Source of the DNA: Saccharicrinis sp963677345
GTDB lineage: Bacteria > Bacteroidota > Bacteroidia > Bacteroidales > Marinilabiliaceae
Assembly: GCA_963677345.2 (NCBI GenBank)
Contig: CAXXLC010000029.1
Span: 212,815-276,814 of the forward strand
DNA length: 64,000 bases
Direction of reading: 5' to 3'
Shown one piece after another: positions 8,319 to 17,120 of this stretch. Numbering within the stretch: the first letter of the stretch is position 1; each line of letters starts with the position of its first letter. The notes beneath the pieces are model-generated. The model did not search any database. It was not told the DNA's origin and saw only the letters and a program-made list of their open reading frames with translations. The position numbers and the translations under genes are program-made.

Positions 8319-9116
8319 CTATTGTAGTCGATTTTCTTTAATATATTTGGCAACTTCAACTAAAGGAGCATTCCAAATTTGATTTTGATGTTGAGCTATA
8401 TAATGAATAAGTTGCTGGTGAGCTTTTAACGAAACGTTAATGTCATGCTCCCCTCCAACACCATGAAATAAAAACACCAATAAAGTATTTGATTCAATGG
8501 CTCTGTTTACCAGATTAATCATATCATTACCGGATTGACCATTAATTGCATAACAGTTGATATCTTTTAGGTCTATATCGTTTAATTTTTGCATTCCGGT
8601 TTTTACTCCTCTGGCAGCAATAAATTCATCTTGTACACGGGTATAATAATTTATTGTATCTATATATGAATCACCACAGGGGTACGCAAAAGTACGTTCT
8701 GTTTTTCCATCAATGGCTTTAAGTAGGGTGTTGGTGATTCTAATTTCATTAACGGCTCTGTAAACTGAGTATTTGCTTAAATCTTTCTCTTCTGATACCC
8801 ACGAACGATCTTCACCTTGTCCATTGCAGGGATGGGTTAGTGAATGATTACCTAATTCGTGTCCGTTTTCTGCTGCCGACCGCCATTCATTCATTCTTTC
8901 ACTAATAACAGGAGCTTCACCTTGTAGGTAAAAGGTTCCTTTAATATCAAAGGAATCTAAACAGTTTATAACCTTATCCAGATGAACATTTAAAGCATCA
9001 TCATAGGTAAGGACTACTGCACATTTTTTTTCATTCCAAAGAAGAGAGTCCTGAGCCTTTGTTTTAAAAGTTATAAGTAAAAATAATAGGGTGAAGAAGA
9101 AATACAGACTTTTCAT
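8319..9116 (-). CDS. secreted polysaccharide deacetylase (NodB/CE4-like)
   Basis: This 265-residue protein has an N-terminal signal peptide (MKSLYFFFTLLFLLITFKTK, then AQ). The NodB-type deacetylase domain shows motif 1 TYDD (residues 37-40), motif 2 HSLTHP (91-96, the metal-binding His pair) and motif 3 RTFAYPCG (141-148). It would remove acetyl groups from a polysaccharide in the periplasm or outside the cell; the substrate is unknown. The next gene upstream on the same strand ends 16 bp away, so the two may be co-transcribed. Confidence 0.87.
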   Translation of the reverse strand: MKSLYFFFTLLFLLITFKTKAQDSLLWNEKKCAVVLTYDDALNVHLDKVINCLDSFDIKGTFYLQGEAPVISERMNEWRSAAENGHELGNHSLTHPCNGQGEDRSWVSEEKDLSKYSVYRAVNEIRITNTLLKAIDGKTERTFAYPCGDSYIDTINYYTRVQDEFIAARGVKTGMQKLNDIDLKDINCYAINGQSGNDMINLVNRAIESNTLLVFLFHGVGGEHDINVSLKAHQQLIHYIAQHQNQIWNAPLVEVAKYIKENRLQ

Positions 9117-9132
9117 ATGGCTGAATATGTAT

Positions 9133-10017
9133 TTATTTTAACAGATGGTTATAATGGCTAACAATTTCTTCAACGATCTCATTTGAAGATATTTTTTTTG
9201 TTCTTAGGCTTTTCTTTACCGGGGCATCAATTCTTCTTTTAGTTGCAGTATCTAAGGTTTCTGCTATATAATACACTTCATTTTTAGATTCTTTAAGTGT
9301 AATCAATGCAATATACCTGCATTGATATCTTGATCTGAACTTTCCACAAATATATGCTACTGAGCCGTTTGATACCTGATCTGCTATCTCTATGTTAAAT
9401 GATTCTCCAAAGCGTAACTTCATCTTATCTATAATAGATTTTGCCAATGATGTATTTTTGTCAGGACGTATTGCAATAAGTAAAGTTTCACCATCAGTGT
9501 TCTCTTGTTTTTCTGTTGGATGATAATTAGTTGTAGGTTTAGTTACCTGTTGTGGAATGTAATTGGTGTTTTTAACTAATTTATTGGCTATTTGCTGACT
9601 AACAAGAATCAGGTCATTAGTCCCTTGTTTGGTGGAACCTGTTGATTGTAAAATCACTTTGGCAGTAGTTACATTCACCATTTTTAGCGAGATATAATAG
9701 TTATTTCCTAAAGGAACTACGGAGCCGTAGCAAACCAAATCTGCACCCATCATCTTTCCTAATTCACTAACTTGAGAATCATCAACTAAACCGTTGCTTT
9801 GAAATTGAGCTTCAGCCAATACTTTTTCAATCATAGCGCGTTCTAAAACAATATATGAAGGTGTGTTTACAATAGCGTTACTGATTTCTTCACGAACAAT
9901 ACTTTTTATTCCATCTGAAATATTACCATCAGGATTAAATATGGCTACTTTTTTTTCATTCTGTGCAAATAATGAAATAGAAGCTAAGCAAAAATAGATT
10001 AGGAGTAAATGTTTCAT
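9133..10017 (-). CDS. CsgG/LpoB-like periplasmic protein
   Basis: This 294-residue exported protein begins with a signal peptide (MKHLLLIYFCLASISLFAQ). Residues about 20-150 resemble the CsgG/LpoB/TolB-N fold: KKVAIFNPDG, then IVLERAMIEKVLAEAQFQSN, and GKMMGADLVCYGSVV. The C-terminal half (about 175-294) has no domain I recognise. Members of this fold bind other envelope proteins or help secretion. No lipobox Cys is present. The function is unknown beyond an envelope role. Confidence 0.7.
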   Translation of the reverse strand: MKHLLLIYFCLASISLFAQNEKKVAIFNPDGNISDGIKSIVREEISNAIVNTPSYIVLERAMIEKVLAEAQFQSNGLVDDSQVSELGKMMGADLVCYGSVVPLGNNYYISLKMVNVTTAKVILQSTGSTKQGTNDLILVSQQIANKLVKNTNYIPQQVTKPTTNYHPTEKQENTDGETLLIAIRPDKNTSLAKSIIDKMKLRFGESFNIEIADQVSNGSVAYICGKFRSRYQCRYIALITLKESKNEVYYIAETLDTATKRRIDAPVKKSLRTKKISSNEIVEEIVSHYNHLLK

Positions 10018-10350
10018 GCGTCTAAAATTTGTTTTTTAATGGCCACATGAAACCAGCAACATAGTCATTCTTTGTGATAAAATACATTGACATCGTTGAT
10101 CTTATGATTCTCATGGCTTGTTTTATTGTGTGTTTAGATTAATGAATTACAAAAGTAAATTATTTTTTATCCTTGCAGGACTGGATTCGATAATTTTAAT
10201 CGGACTCAGGTTAATTGTTTAAAGATAAATTAAATTGAATATTTGCAAAATAGAATGTACGATAAAAATACAGGTAAAACTTACAAAAAAAGCAAGCTGC
10301 ATAAGAGCAACTTGCTTCATCTGATTAACTAACTATAATAAATGTATATA
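10018..10350. other. intergenic stretch with shared leader motif and terminator
   Basis: No gene is visible. About 10065-10140 shares roughly 70% identity over 39 bp with 27535-27585, in both cases upstream of a minus-strand gene. The distal part holds the terminator of the hydrogenase operon (separate entry). Confidence 0.5.
10285..10317 (-). terminator. terminator of the hydrogenase operon
   Basis: Read on the minus strand, AGCAAGTTGC pairs with GCAGCTTGCT (one mismatch) and is followed by a run of T. It lies 34 bp beyond the stop of the last operon gene. Confidence 0.8.
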
Positions 10351-11799
10351 TTATTTATTGACTTCTGTGGTTTCCAATTCAGTAAGGAACTTCTTTAAAA
10401 CGGCAGCACTGGCTTTGCTTGTAGATACAGCACCGGGTCCGTTTACACATCCTCCTTCACAACCCATTACTTCAATAAAATTATACTCGGGTGGTTTAGC
10501 TGTAAATGCTTTTAGGAGTTTAATGTTTTTCTTGGTAAGCCCATCTACTAAAAACTCCTTAAATGCATAGCCGTTAGGTATATTGTGTTTAATGGCATTA
10601 GCAACACCTCCGCTTAAAGCAAATCCTCTTGCTTCATTTGAAATATTTAATTGAAGATTTAATTCACCTGCTTCAGGAAATTTAATGTCGTAGGCTAAAA
10701 AGATTACGCTTAGTTCTTCAAAAGTTAACACGTAATCAATGTTGTTGGTATGTTTGGCTTCACTGCGTTTTGCTAAGCAAGGGCCAATAAATACTCTTTT
10801 AGCATTTGGAAAACGTTCTTTTGCAATCTCAGCTGTATAATACATTGGAGATTTAGTGTGGGATACGAAAGGTTGAATCTTTTTAATGTGTTTTTCACTT
10901 AAAAGAGTATGTGCAGGACAACATGATGAGGTCATGAAAGGATTTTCGTTCTGAACATTTTCAATCCATTCTTCTGTTTCATTTTTAGCAGTGACATCCG
11001 CACCTTCCGCAACTTCTATTACATGAGTAAATCCAATCTCTTTCAGAGCACCCAGCAGGTTTTCGGGTTTGGCCTTGAACTGACCAAAAATGGCAGGTGC
11101 AACCATGGCTACCATTTCTTCTTTTTGTTTAAGGTTGTATGTAAGTTGAATGACTTGCGATTTTTCCATGATGGCTCCAAAAGGACAGGCAGTCATGCAT
11201 TTACCGCAATAAATACATTTGGCTGGGTCGATAACTTCAATGCCGTTTTCGTCTTTTTTAATTGCGTTTACAGGACAAGCTTCTTCGCAAGGAACAGGCA
11301 AGTAGGCAATGGCATGGAAAGGACAAGCCTTTTGGCACAAGCCGCAGTTTATACATTTTTGATGATCGATAATGGCTTTACCGTTTAATACTCTAATGGC
11401 ATCTCTTGGGCAGTTCACCTGGCAAGCCCTGGCTTCACAACCCTGACAAAGGTTACTAACGGTGTAATTTACCTGAACACATGAACTACATGCTTCGTCT
11501 ATCACTGTAAGGTGTTCTTCAGGCATTCCTTTTACCTCGATGGCCTTTTCTGCATAAGTTTTTAACGGAGTTAATTCATCCTCTTCATCTGCAATGCAAA
11601 ATCCCATCATTGCCATGGCTTTGTATTTAATAACAGCTCTGTCTTTATGAACACAACACCGAATGGGAGTTTTGGATTTTGGTCGCATTTCAAGAGGGAT
11701 CCGGTCAATCTTATCAAACAATTGATCTTCTTTTAATAGCTTAAGAATCCTCGTTAATAAATCTCTCCTCGTCTGAATCGCATTGTTAAAATAAGTCAT
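10351..11799 (-). CDS. [FeFe]-hydrogenase homologue, group B-like
   Basis: This 482-residue iron-sulfur protein has an N-terminal Cys-rich part with several ferredoxin-like clusters (CINCGLCQKACP at 149-160, CIYCGKCMTACP at 195-206, plus other Cys at 104-130 and 171-175). The hydrogenase H-cluster domain follows. Its three signatures are TSSCCPAH (C293, C294), IGPCLAKRSE (C341) and EVMGCEGGCVNGP (C447, C451). All four predicted [4Fe-4S]H ligands and the proton-relay Cys (C293) are present. The GPC in place of MPC in the second motif and the domain order fit group B rather than the prototypical group A. It is the last gene of the operon, 90 bp after the phosphatase gene. No hydEFG maturase genes are in the window. 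Confidence 0.85.
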   Translation of the reverse strand: MTYFNNAIQTRRDLLTRILKLLKEDQLFDKIDRIPLEMRPKSKTPIRCCVHKDRAVIKYKAMAMMGFCIADEEDELTPLKTYAEKAIEVKGMPEEHLTVIDEACSSCVQVNYTVSNLCQGCEARACQVNCPRDAIRVLNGKAIIDHQKCINCGLCQKACPFHAIAYLPVPCEEACPVNAIKKDENGIEVIDPAKCIYCGKCMTACPFGAIMEKSQVIQLTYNLKQKEEMVAMVAPAIFGQFKAKPENLLGALKEIGFTHVIEVAEGADVTAKNETEEWIENVQNENPFMTSSCCPAHTLLSEKHIKKIQPFVSHTKSPMYYTAEIAKERFPNAKRVFIGPCLAKRSEAKHTNNIDYVLTFEELSVIFLAYDIKFPEAGELNLQLNISNEARGFALSGGVANAIKHNIPNGYAFKEFLVDGLTKKNIKLLKAFTAKPPEYNFIEVMGCEGGCVNGPGAVSTSKASAAVLKKFLTELETTEVNK

Positions 11800-11889
11800 A
11801 GTATATTATAGTTTTTTATTTTCTGTAATTTGTTTTTATTATAGTATTATTTGTTTTGATTTTGTACTTATTAAGTCTTTGTTGTCATA

Positions 11890-13074
11890 TTACAAATATG
11901 TTGTATTTGTCTTTTTTAAGAATTTTGTTTCCAGTGTTTCAGTTATCTTTTTAATTACATTTCTTCTTATTTCTAACTCAACAGGAAGGTTTGGGTCTTG
12001 GTGAGCATTGTTAATTCTCGTACCTGAGATAAACTCTATTTCATCGCTGTCGAGCATCATATTAATTATTTTTCCAGATGTTCCGGCAGGTAGTTGTGTT
12101 TTAGGAGTGTAGTTCTGAATCTCTTCAGATACTTTAGCAAGTGTAATAACTCCTTCTGTTACTAAATCAACTCCTTTCATTTGGGCTTGAGGAGGTAAGC
12201 CGGGTTGATAATTTTCTAAATCAACCATAACTTCAGTATCTAATTCACGGGCAACAATTTTAGCTGTAGTTCCGCCGCATATAATAGTTTTACCGTTAAA
12301 TTGTTTTATGCTATTTGCCAGTGTGGCATCGTTATATTTATGATATGGAGGTCCTGATACTATTAATAGTTTTCTTGGTTTTCTGTAATACAGTACACAG
12401 CATGAGGCATCATCTTTTAGGATTCCATCATCAATGCTGACTGTTTTTTTTATAATGTTTCGGGTTAAGTTTAGAGCTGAAATGCCCGGATTTTCGTTAA
12501 TAATTGATTGTATATATTTTTTTAAACCGGCTAATTGCCAACCAAAATGCATTTTATTGCTACCCATACCACATTGAGTTACACCATCGCTAACAAGAAT
12601 AATTCTATCTTCCTTTTCGAGCTTAAAATTAGAATAGTAAAGTTTGTTGCGTGTGGTGTGCGGGTTGTTTATTGTTTTTTGCGTTTTAGGCAAATCAATA
12701 AATTCTCCTTTTCTTAATAGTAATACGGGTGGATTATCGTATTCTATTATTTTTACTTCACCTCTGTAGTTGACATCAATAATTGAAAATGTTGAATAGC
12801 TAACTTTTCTTAAAGAATCTTCAGGTAAGGTTTTGGTAATAAAATCAGCTGTTCTTTCAATAGATTCACCAGATATGGTAAATTGCAGAGCCATAGTACT
12901 TGTCATTGTGGCTGATATATTTGCCTTAGCTCCACTTCCTAAGCCATCTGAGAGAACCGCTACAAGTCTGTTTTCTTCTTTGGCCTTACTAAAGAGTACA
13001 GCATCGCCACAAATAGACTGGCCAGCCTTTGCATAGCATAATTTTTCTGCTTCTATGACAAAAGGATTATGCAT
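11890..13074 (-). CDS. SpoIIE-type PP2C serine/threonine phosphatase
   Basis: This 394-residue cytoplasmic protein carries a SpoIIE-type PP2C phosphatase domain at residues 1-230. Metal-binding motifs are CGDAV (around D24), SDGLGSG (42-48), VSDGVTQCG (161-169) and the terminal DDASCCVL (221-228). Residues about 235-394 form a separate domain (LLIVSGPPYH, TIICGGTTAKIVARE) often found attached in anaerobes; its role is not known to me. It starts 2 bp after the hydrogenase-PAS gene, so the two are tightly coupled. By family it would dephosphorylate a partner such as an anti-sigma-antagonist; the partner is not in the window. Confidence 0.85.
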   Translation of the reverse strand: MHNPFVIEAEKLCYAKAGQSICGDAVLFSKAKEENRLVAVLSDGLGSGAKANISATMTSTMALQFTISGESIERTADFITKTLPEDSLRKVSYSTFSIIDVNYRGEVKIIEYDNPPVLLLRKGEFIDLPKTQKTINNPHTTRNKLYYSNFKLEKEDRIILVSDGVTQCGMGSNKMHFGWQLAGLKKYIQSIINENPGISALNLTRNIIKKTVSIDDGILKDDASCCVLYYRKPRKLLIVSGPPYHKYNDATLANSIKQFNGKTIICGGTTAKIVARELDTEVMVDLENYQPGLPPQAQMKGVDLVTEGVITLAKVSEEIQNYTPKTQLPAGTSGKIINMMLDSDEIEFISGTRINNAHQDPNLPVELEIRRNVIKKITETLETKFLKKTNTTYL

Positions 13075-13076
13075 AC

Positions 13077-14810
13077 TTAAATAAGATCATTATTAAATAG
13101 GTTTGACTTTTCTTCAGAATAATCAGTTAAAATAGAATTTAATAAAGAATCTGTGAATGATGCATTTTCGCCTAATAAAGCAGCAATCTTTTGTGTGGTC
13201 TCCATATTTTTTCTAATCACTTCTCTTGTCCTTTTTTCAATAATGTCACTTCTGAATTCTTTATTCTCAAAGTTCTGGATGATTCCTGCAACCAGTTTGT
13301 ATTTTTGAATATTGAAAATTGAAACCTGGTAATTTTTCCCGTTCTGATTGACAGGGAGTTGATGATACTCTTTACCTGTGTGTATTGCTGTAGTAAATTG
13401 CTCTGTAAAATATCCTATTTCTTCAATTGGCCTGTTTATAATATTGAAATTTGAATTTTGTAAATCATATTTGTCATTCAGGTTTAATATGTTGATACAA
13501 CTTTGGTTAATCTCCTTGATGATTAACCCGGAGTCAACAAGGATAACTCCGGATGGAATTTTCTTTAATAGAATTGCAATTTGATGGTGAGCAACTTTTT
13601 TTAAATGAGAAACACACATATTGGTCTCTGCCATTCCGCTAAGTGTGGCCATTGCAAATTCACGGCATGTATTATATCCGCAACTACCACAGTTTAATTC
13701 ATCTTTGGCGGTGTGTTTTCCAATGCTTATTAAGGCCTCTTGGATATCTTCCGGCTTATAGTCTGGTAATGAAACTGCATTCTGACCAAAATAATCACAT
13801 TCTATATTTAATAAAACAGGCGATTCTTTTGGGGGTGAAAGATGTTTGGGTTTACTATTTAAAATTTCAATTTTTTTCTGAACAGGATTGCTTTCTTCGC
13901 TACAGCCAGGGCCGTTAATGCAGCCTCCTTCACAAAGGAGTAGTTCAAGAAATACAGGGCCGTTATGTTCGATGGAGTCTAATGTGTTAAGAACTTTTTT
14001 TACTTCTTCTATGCCTGCAAATGAAAGTTTTAGCAGGTTATTCGTATTCTCTCCAAATGTATTTATCATTCCACCCTCAATAGGGTAAATATTACCATTG
14101 TCTGCCCTGTATGGATAAAAATCTTTGACCTTAGAATTTGTTTTAAGTTCAGTGACATCATAATTATCCATCCAGTCCTTTAATTCTTTAAAAGTGATGG
14201 CGGTATCAATCAAAGAAGGCCAATTGTCAGCTTCGGCTTTTTTTGCAATGCATGGACCAATAAAAATAATCTTTGTTTCCTTTAGATTATTGGATTTTAA
14301 GCTCTTTGCATGAGCAAGCATTGGCGACAGAAAGGGAATAATATTTACAATGTGTTGGGGATAGTATTTTTTAATCAGTTCAACAACTCCAGGACAGGCG
14401 CTTGATATATAAATACCTTTTTTTCGGGCTTTTAAAAATTGCTCAGTGTGCCCTGTTACAATTTGGGCACCTAAGGCAGTCTCTGAAATATAGTTAAAAC
14501 CTAAATTTGTTAATTGGATAATAAACTCCTCGTCTGTCATATGAGGAAATTCAGATCGAAAAGAGGGAGCCACAGATGCAATGGTTGTGGTTCCTGACTT
14601 GATGAGTTGTTTCACCCTTGATACACCATTTCTGACTTGCTTTGCATTAGCGGGGCATACAGATACACAACGCCCGCAATATATGCATAGCTCATCAATA
14701 ATAGAAGCTTTTTGCTCCGTTATTTTGATGGCTTTTGAAGGACAGTTTCTAATGCATTTGTAACAGTCCATGCAGTCATTTTCTAAAGTGTATATGGGTT
14801 TTGTATTCAT
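13077..14810 (-). CDS. hydS: PAS-containing sensory [FeFe]-hydrogenase homologue (HydS, group C)
   Basis: This 577-residue protein has two N-terminal ferredoxin clusters (CMDCYKCIRNCP at 13-24, CIYCGRCVSVCP at 42-53). The H-cluster domain has motifs SSACPG (136-141), IGPCIAKKAE (C187) and LLCEGGCINGP (C293, C297). A 4Fe-4S domain follows with CGSCGYNTC (374-382) and C399, then a PAS domain (about 412-500). The Cys that relays protons in catalytic hydrogenases is Ala138 here, a known trait of group C sensory enzymes, whereas the cluster ligands are kept. The likely role is sensing H2 or redox state and signalling through PAS. It sits between the NuoE-like gene and the phosphatase gene. Confidence 0.85.
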   Translation of the reverse strand: MNTKPIYTLENDCMDCYKCIRNCPSKAIKITEQKASIIDELCIYCGRCVSVCPANAKQVRNGVSRVKQLIKSGTTTIASVAPSFRSEFPHMTDEEFIIQLTNLGFNYISETALGAQIVTGHTEQFLKARKKGIYISSACPGVVELIKKYYPQHIVNIIPFLSPMLAHAKSLKSNNLKETKIIFIGPCIAKKAEADNWPSLIDTAITFKELKDWMDNYDVTELKTNSKVKDFYPYRADNGNIYPIEGGMINTFGENTNNLLKLSFAGIEEVKKVLNTLDSIEHNGPVFLELLLCEGGCINGPGCSEESNPVQKKIEILNSKPKHLSPPKESPVLLNIECDYFGQNAVSLPDYKPEDIQEALISIGKHTAKDELNCGSCGYNTCREFAMATLSGMAETNMCVSHLKKVAHHQIAILLKKIPSGVILVDSGLIIKEINQSCINILNLNDKYDLQNSNFNIINRPIEEIGYFTEQFTTAIHTGKEYHQLPVNQNGKNYQVSIFNIQKYKLVAGIIQNFENKEFRSDIIEKRTREVIRKNMETTQKIAALLGENASFTDSLLNSILTDYSEEKSNLFNNDLI

Positions 14811-14845
14811 GAAAAATGATGGTTAGTACAACTTTTAGTTTTGAA

Positions 14846-15109
14846 TTAGCCCAAAGTTTCAATCAGTATTTTTTCAACCTGAAAAGGCTGCACTTCTTCA
14901 AAAGTCTCATCATTAATTGTAATTACAGGACCTCTGTTACAGTTTTCTGTACATAGATGCCCTCTAAAATCAAGTGAAGCAGCAATACTATTTTTTTCGA
15001 CGTATTGTTGGATGATTTCAAGGTTTTCTGCATTACCCCGAGTGTAACAAGAACTACCTAAGCATATTCTAATTACATTTTTTTTTAGTTGTGTATCCAT
15101 TATTGCCAT
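14846..15109 (-). CDS. NuoE-like [2Fe-2S] thioredoxin-fold ferredoxin
   Basis: This 87-residue protein has the thioredoxin-like [2Fe-2S] fold of the NuoE C-terminal domain. The four cluster ligands are visible: C16 and C21 (CLGSSC) and C53 and C57 (CTENC). It is too short to be full NuoE and is a typical small electron carrier next to hydrogenase genes. It is the first gene of the operon, 35 bp before hydS. A second ATG three codons in (MDTQLKK) is an alternative start. A sigma-54-like promoter and three upstream repeats lie in the 184-bp gap before it. Confidence 0.88.
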   Translation of the reverse strand: MAIMDTQLKKNVIRICLGSSCYTRGNAENLEIIQQYVEKNSIAASLDFRGHLCTENCNRGPVITINDETFEEVQPFQVEKILIETLG

Positions 15110-15123
15110 AGTTTGTAATTGCT

Positions 15124-15140
15124 TATCTATAATTGTGCCA
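15124..15140 (-). promoter_or_regulatory. candidate sigma-54 promoter of the hydrogenase operon
   Basis: On the minus strand TGGCAC (15135-15140) matches the -24 element. At the right spacing the -12 element reads TAGA rather than TTGC, so only the G is kept. It would start transcription just before the first ATG of the NuoE-like gene, leaving a very short leader. This is a weak match supported mainly by the adjacent sigma-54 activator gene and repeats. Confidence 0.35.
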
Positions 15141-15205
15141 TAGTGTATATTGTTATTGTAATTAGGCTATTATGGAAGGTGTTGTTTTGAGGTGTTATTG
15201 TTTGT

Positions 15206-15272
15206 GTTCAAAAAAGGAACAGTATAATTTAAGTTGTATGTTCAAAAAGTGAACAGTGTTCAAAAGTAGGAC
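15206..15272. promoter_or_regulatory. three 15-bp inverted repeats, probable activator binding sites
   Basis: GTTCAAAAAAGGAAC (15206-15220), GTTCAAAAAGTGAAC (15240-15254) and GTTCAAAAGTAGGAC (15258-15272) share the form GTTC, seven bases, GAAC or GGAC. They lie about 66-132 bp upstream of the candidate sigma-54 promoter, between the divergently positioned functions of regulator and operon. That is the normal place for enhancer sites of a sigma-54 activator. Binding is inferred. Confidence 0.75.
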
Positions 15273-15293
15273 GTAATAACTTCGGGGATTTGG

Positions 15294-17006
15294 TTAGTGG
15301 TTTATCTGGTATTTTTTAATTTTTTGGTATAAAGTATTTCTTCCTATACCAAGAGATTTTGCAACTTTAGTCATGTTTCCCCGGTGTTTTTTTATTGCCA
15401 GGTAAATATGTCTTTTTTCTAATTCCTGCAAGGTCATATCAGGAACAGATTCGATGCTTACGTTATGAACAATGTCTGAATGCAATCCTTCATTTTCATA
15501 TTTAAGTTTATGAAAGCTGTCTAACGATATTTTACCGTTAAAGTTGATTAGTTGTTCAATAAAATTTTCAAGCTCTCGTACATTACCCGGCCAATCGTAT
15601 TCGAGCAATTGTTGCAAATCAGAATAACCGATGTGCGGGATGTCTTTTTGGAGTTTAATACTTTTTTGATTTAGGAAAAACCTGATTAGAGAAGGAATGT
15701 CACCTTTGCGATCCCTTAATGAAGGAATATAAAGAGGGATGACGCTGATTCTGTAATAAAGATCCATTCTGAAATTACCTTTTTCAACTTCTGTTTGCAG
15801 GTTTTTATTAGTGGCGGCAATGATTCTTACATCAACAGGAATTACTTTATCTCCACCAACTCTGGTGATACTACTTTCTTGTATTGCTCTGAGTAACTTA
15901 ACCTGCATATCGGGCTTCATATCTCCAATTTCGTCTAAAAACAGAGTTCCGTTGTTGGCTAATTCAAATTTTCCTGGGTGACCACCTTTCTTTGCACCGG
16001 TAAAAGCACCATGGTCATATCCAAATAATTCACTTTCGATTAAATTTTCAGAAATAGCAGCGCAATTTATTGCAACAAAGGATCCATTTTTTCGGTTGCT
16101 GGCATTGTGTATGCTTTGAGCAAAAACTTCTTTCCCGGTGCCGCTTTCGCCTTCTATTAGAATTGTTGAAGGGCTATTGGCAATTGTTTCGGCATATTCA
16201 ATGGCTTGACGCATGATTTTACTTTTGCCAATAATATCATCAAAAGTATACCTGGCTTCCATTCCTGTATATTTATTTACAAGCTGGTAAACTTTTTCAA
16301 TGGATCTGAATGCCAATACAAATCCAATTTTATTGCCGTCAATATCTTTTATAGATGAACAGTTTAAGTTGAATTTAAGTGAGTCGCTTGGTGTGTTTAT
16401 GGTTGTTTCCTTATTTGAAATATCATGCCCCGAGTTAAGATATTTAATAATTTCATCCCAATTAGAGATTAGCTTTCCTATAGAGTAATTGAGTAATTCT
16501 GTTCTTCTGATATTTAGTATTCGGCAGCAATGGTCGTTTGCGTAAATGATTTTACCTGTTGAAGATGTTGATAGTACGGCAAAATTTACAGCATTCATTA
16601 TTGCAAAAGTAAATTGCTCATTTTCATCGATCTGGTGCTGCTTTTGGATATGCTGGATTGATTGGGATATTATTTCCTTTAATAATAAAGTATAGCTTTG
16701 GGCAGTTTCTAACTTTCCTTTAATTAATATACCCAGGTAAAAAGTGAGTTCCGAATGTATTTTAAATGGTACTGAATAAAACGAATATTCTGGTTTGTTT
16801 TTTTGAATATTGAAGAATTCAGGGAATGAGACCTTGCTAACTATACTCTCAAGTGTATTCTTTTCATCAAAGGATTTTTGGATTAATATGTTTTTGTTTT
16901 CATCAAAAATACAGATGTTAAACGGTTCTGATATAAAACGGCTTATATCATTTAAAATAAAATTGTTTATATGATGAATAGTATCCTGAGCGTTTAGTGT
17001 GACCAT
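15294..17006 (-). CDS. sigma-54-dependent transcriptional activator with PAS domain
   Basis: This 570-residue enhancer-binding protein has an N-terminal sensory region (1-125) and a PAS domain (about 130-235, FAIMNAVNFAVLSTSSTGKI). The AAA+ sigma-54 interaction domain has Walker A GESGTGKE (286-293), the GAFTGA loop (333-338) and FLDEIGDM. A C-terminal Fis-type helix-turn-helix follows (about 535-568, VAKSLGIGRNTLYQKIKKYQ). It ends 184 bp before the hydrogenase operon on the same strand, and the GTTC-N7-GAAC repeats sit between. The most likely target is that operon. The signal could be redox or H2-derived, possibly passed from the PAS hydrogenase; this is inference. Confidence 0.9.
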   Translation of the reverse strand: MVTLNAQDTIHHINNFILNDISRFISEPFNICIFDENKNILIQKSFDEKNTLESIVSKVSFPEFFNIQKNKPEYSFYSVPFKIHSELTFYLGILIKGKLETAQSYTLLLKEIISQSIQHIQKQHQIDENEQFTFAIMNAVNFAVLSTSSTGKIIYANDHCCRILNIRRTELLNYSIGKLISNWDEIIKYLNSGHDISNKETTINTPSDSLKFNLNCSSIKDIDGNKIGFVLAFRSIEKVYQLVNKYTGMEARYTFDDIIGKSKIMRQAIEYAETIANSPSTILIEGESGTGKEVFAQSIHNASNRKNGSFVAINCAAISENLIESELFGYDHGAFTGAKKGGHPGKFELANNGTLFLDEIGDMKPDMQVKLLRAIQESSITRVGGDKVIPVDVRIIAATNKNLQTEVEKGNFRMDLYYRISVIPLYIPSLRDRKGDIPSLIRFFLNQKSIKLQKDIPHIGYSDLQQLLEYDWPGNVRELENFIEQLINFNGKISLDSFHKLKYENEGLHSDIVHNVSIESVPDMTLQELEKRHIYLAIKKHRGNMTKVAKSLGIGRNTLYQKIKKYQINH

Positions 17007-17120
17007 TTAATTTTTTTTGATCTGAGTGTACAAAACTAACTATTTTAAAGTAATAGTTAAAGTATAAAGAAAATTTACTACGTTTAGATAATATTTGTAA
17101 ACATTTTTAATACTTTAATT

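Noticed and set aside
12535..12717. Small plus-strand open frames inside the phosphatase and hydrogenase genes
   Set aside because: They are antisense shadows; the minus-strand genes show complete catalytic motifs.
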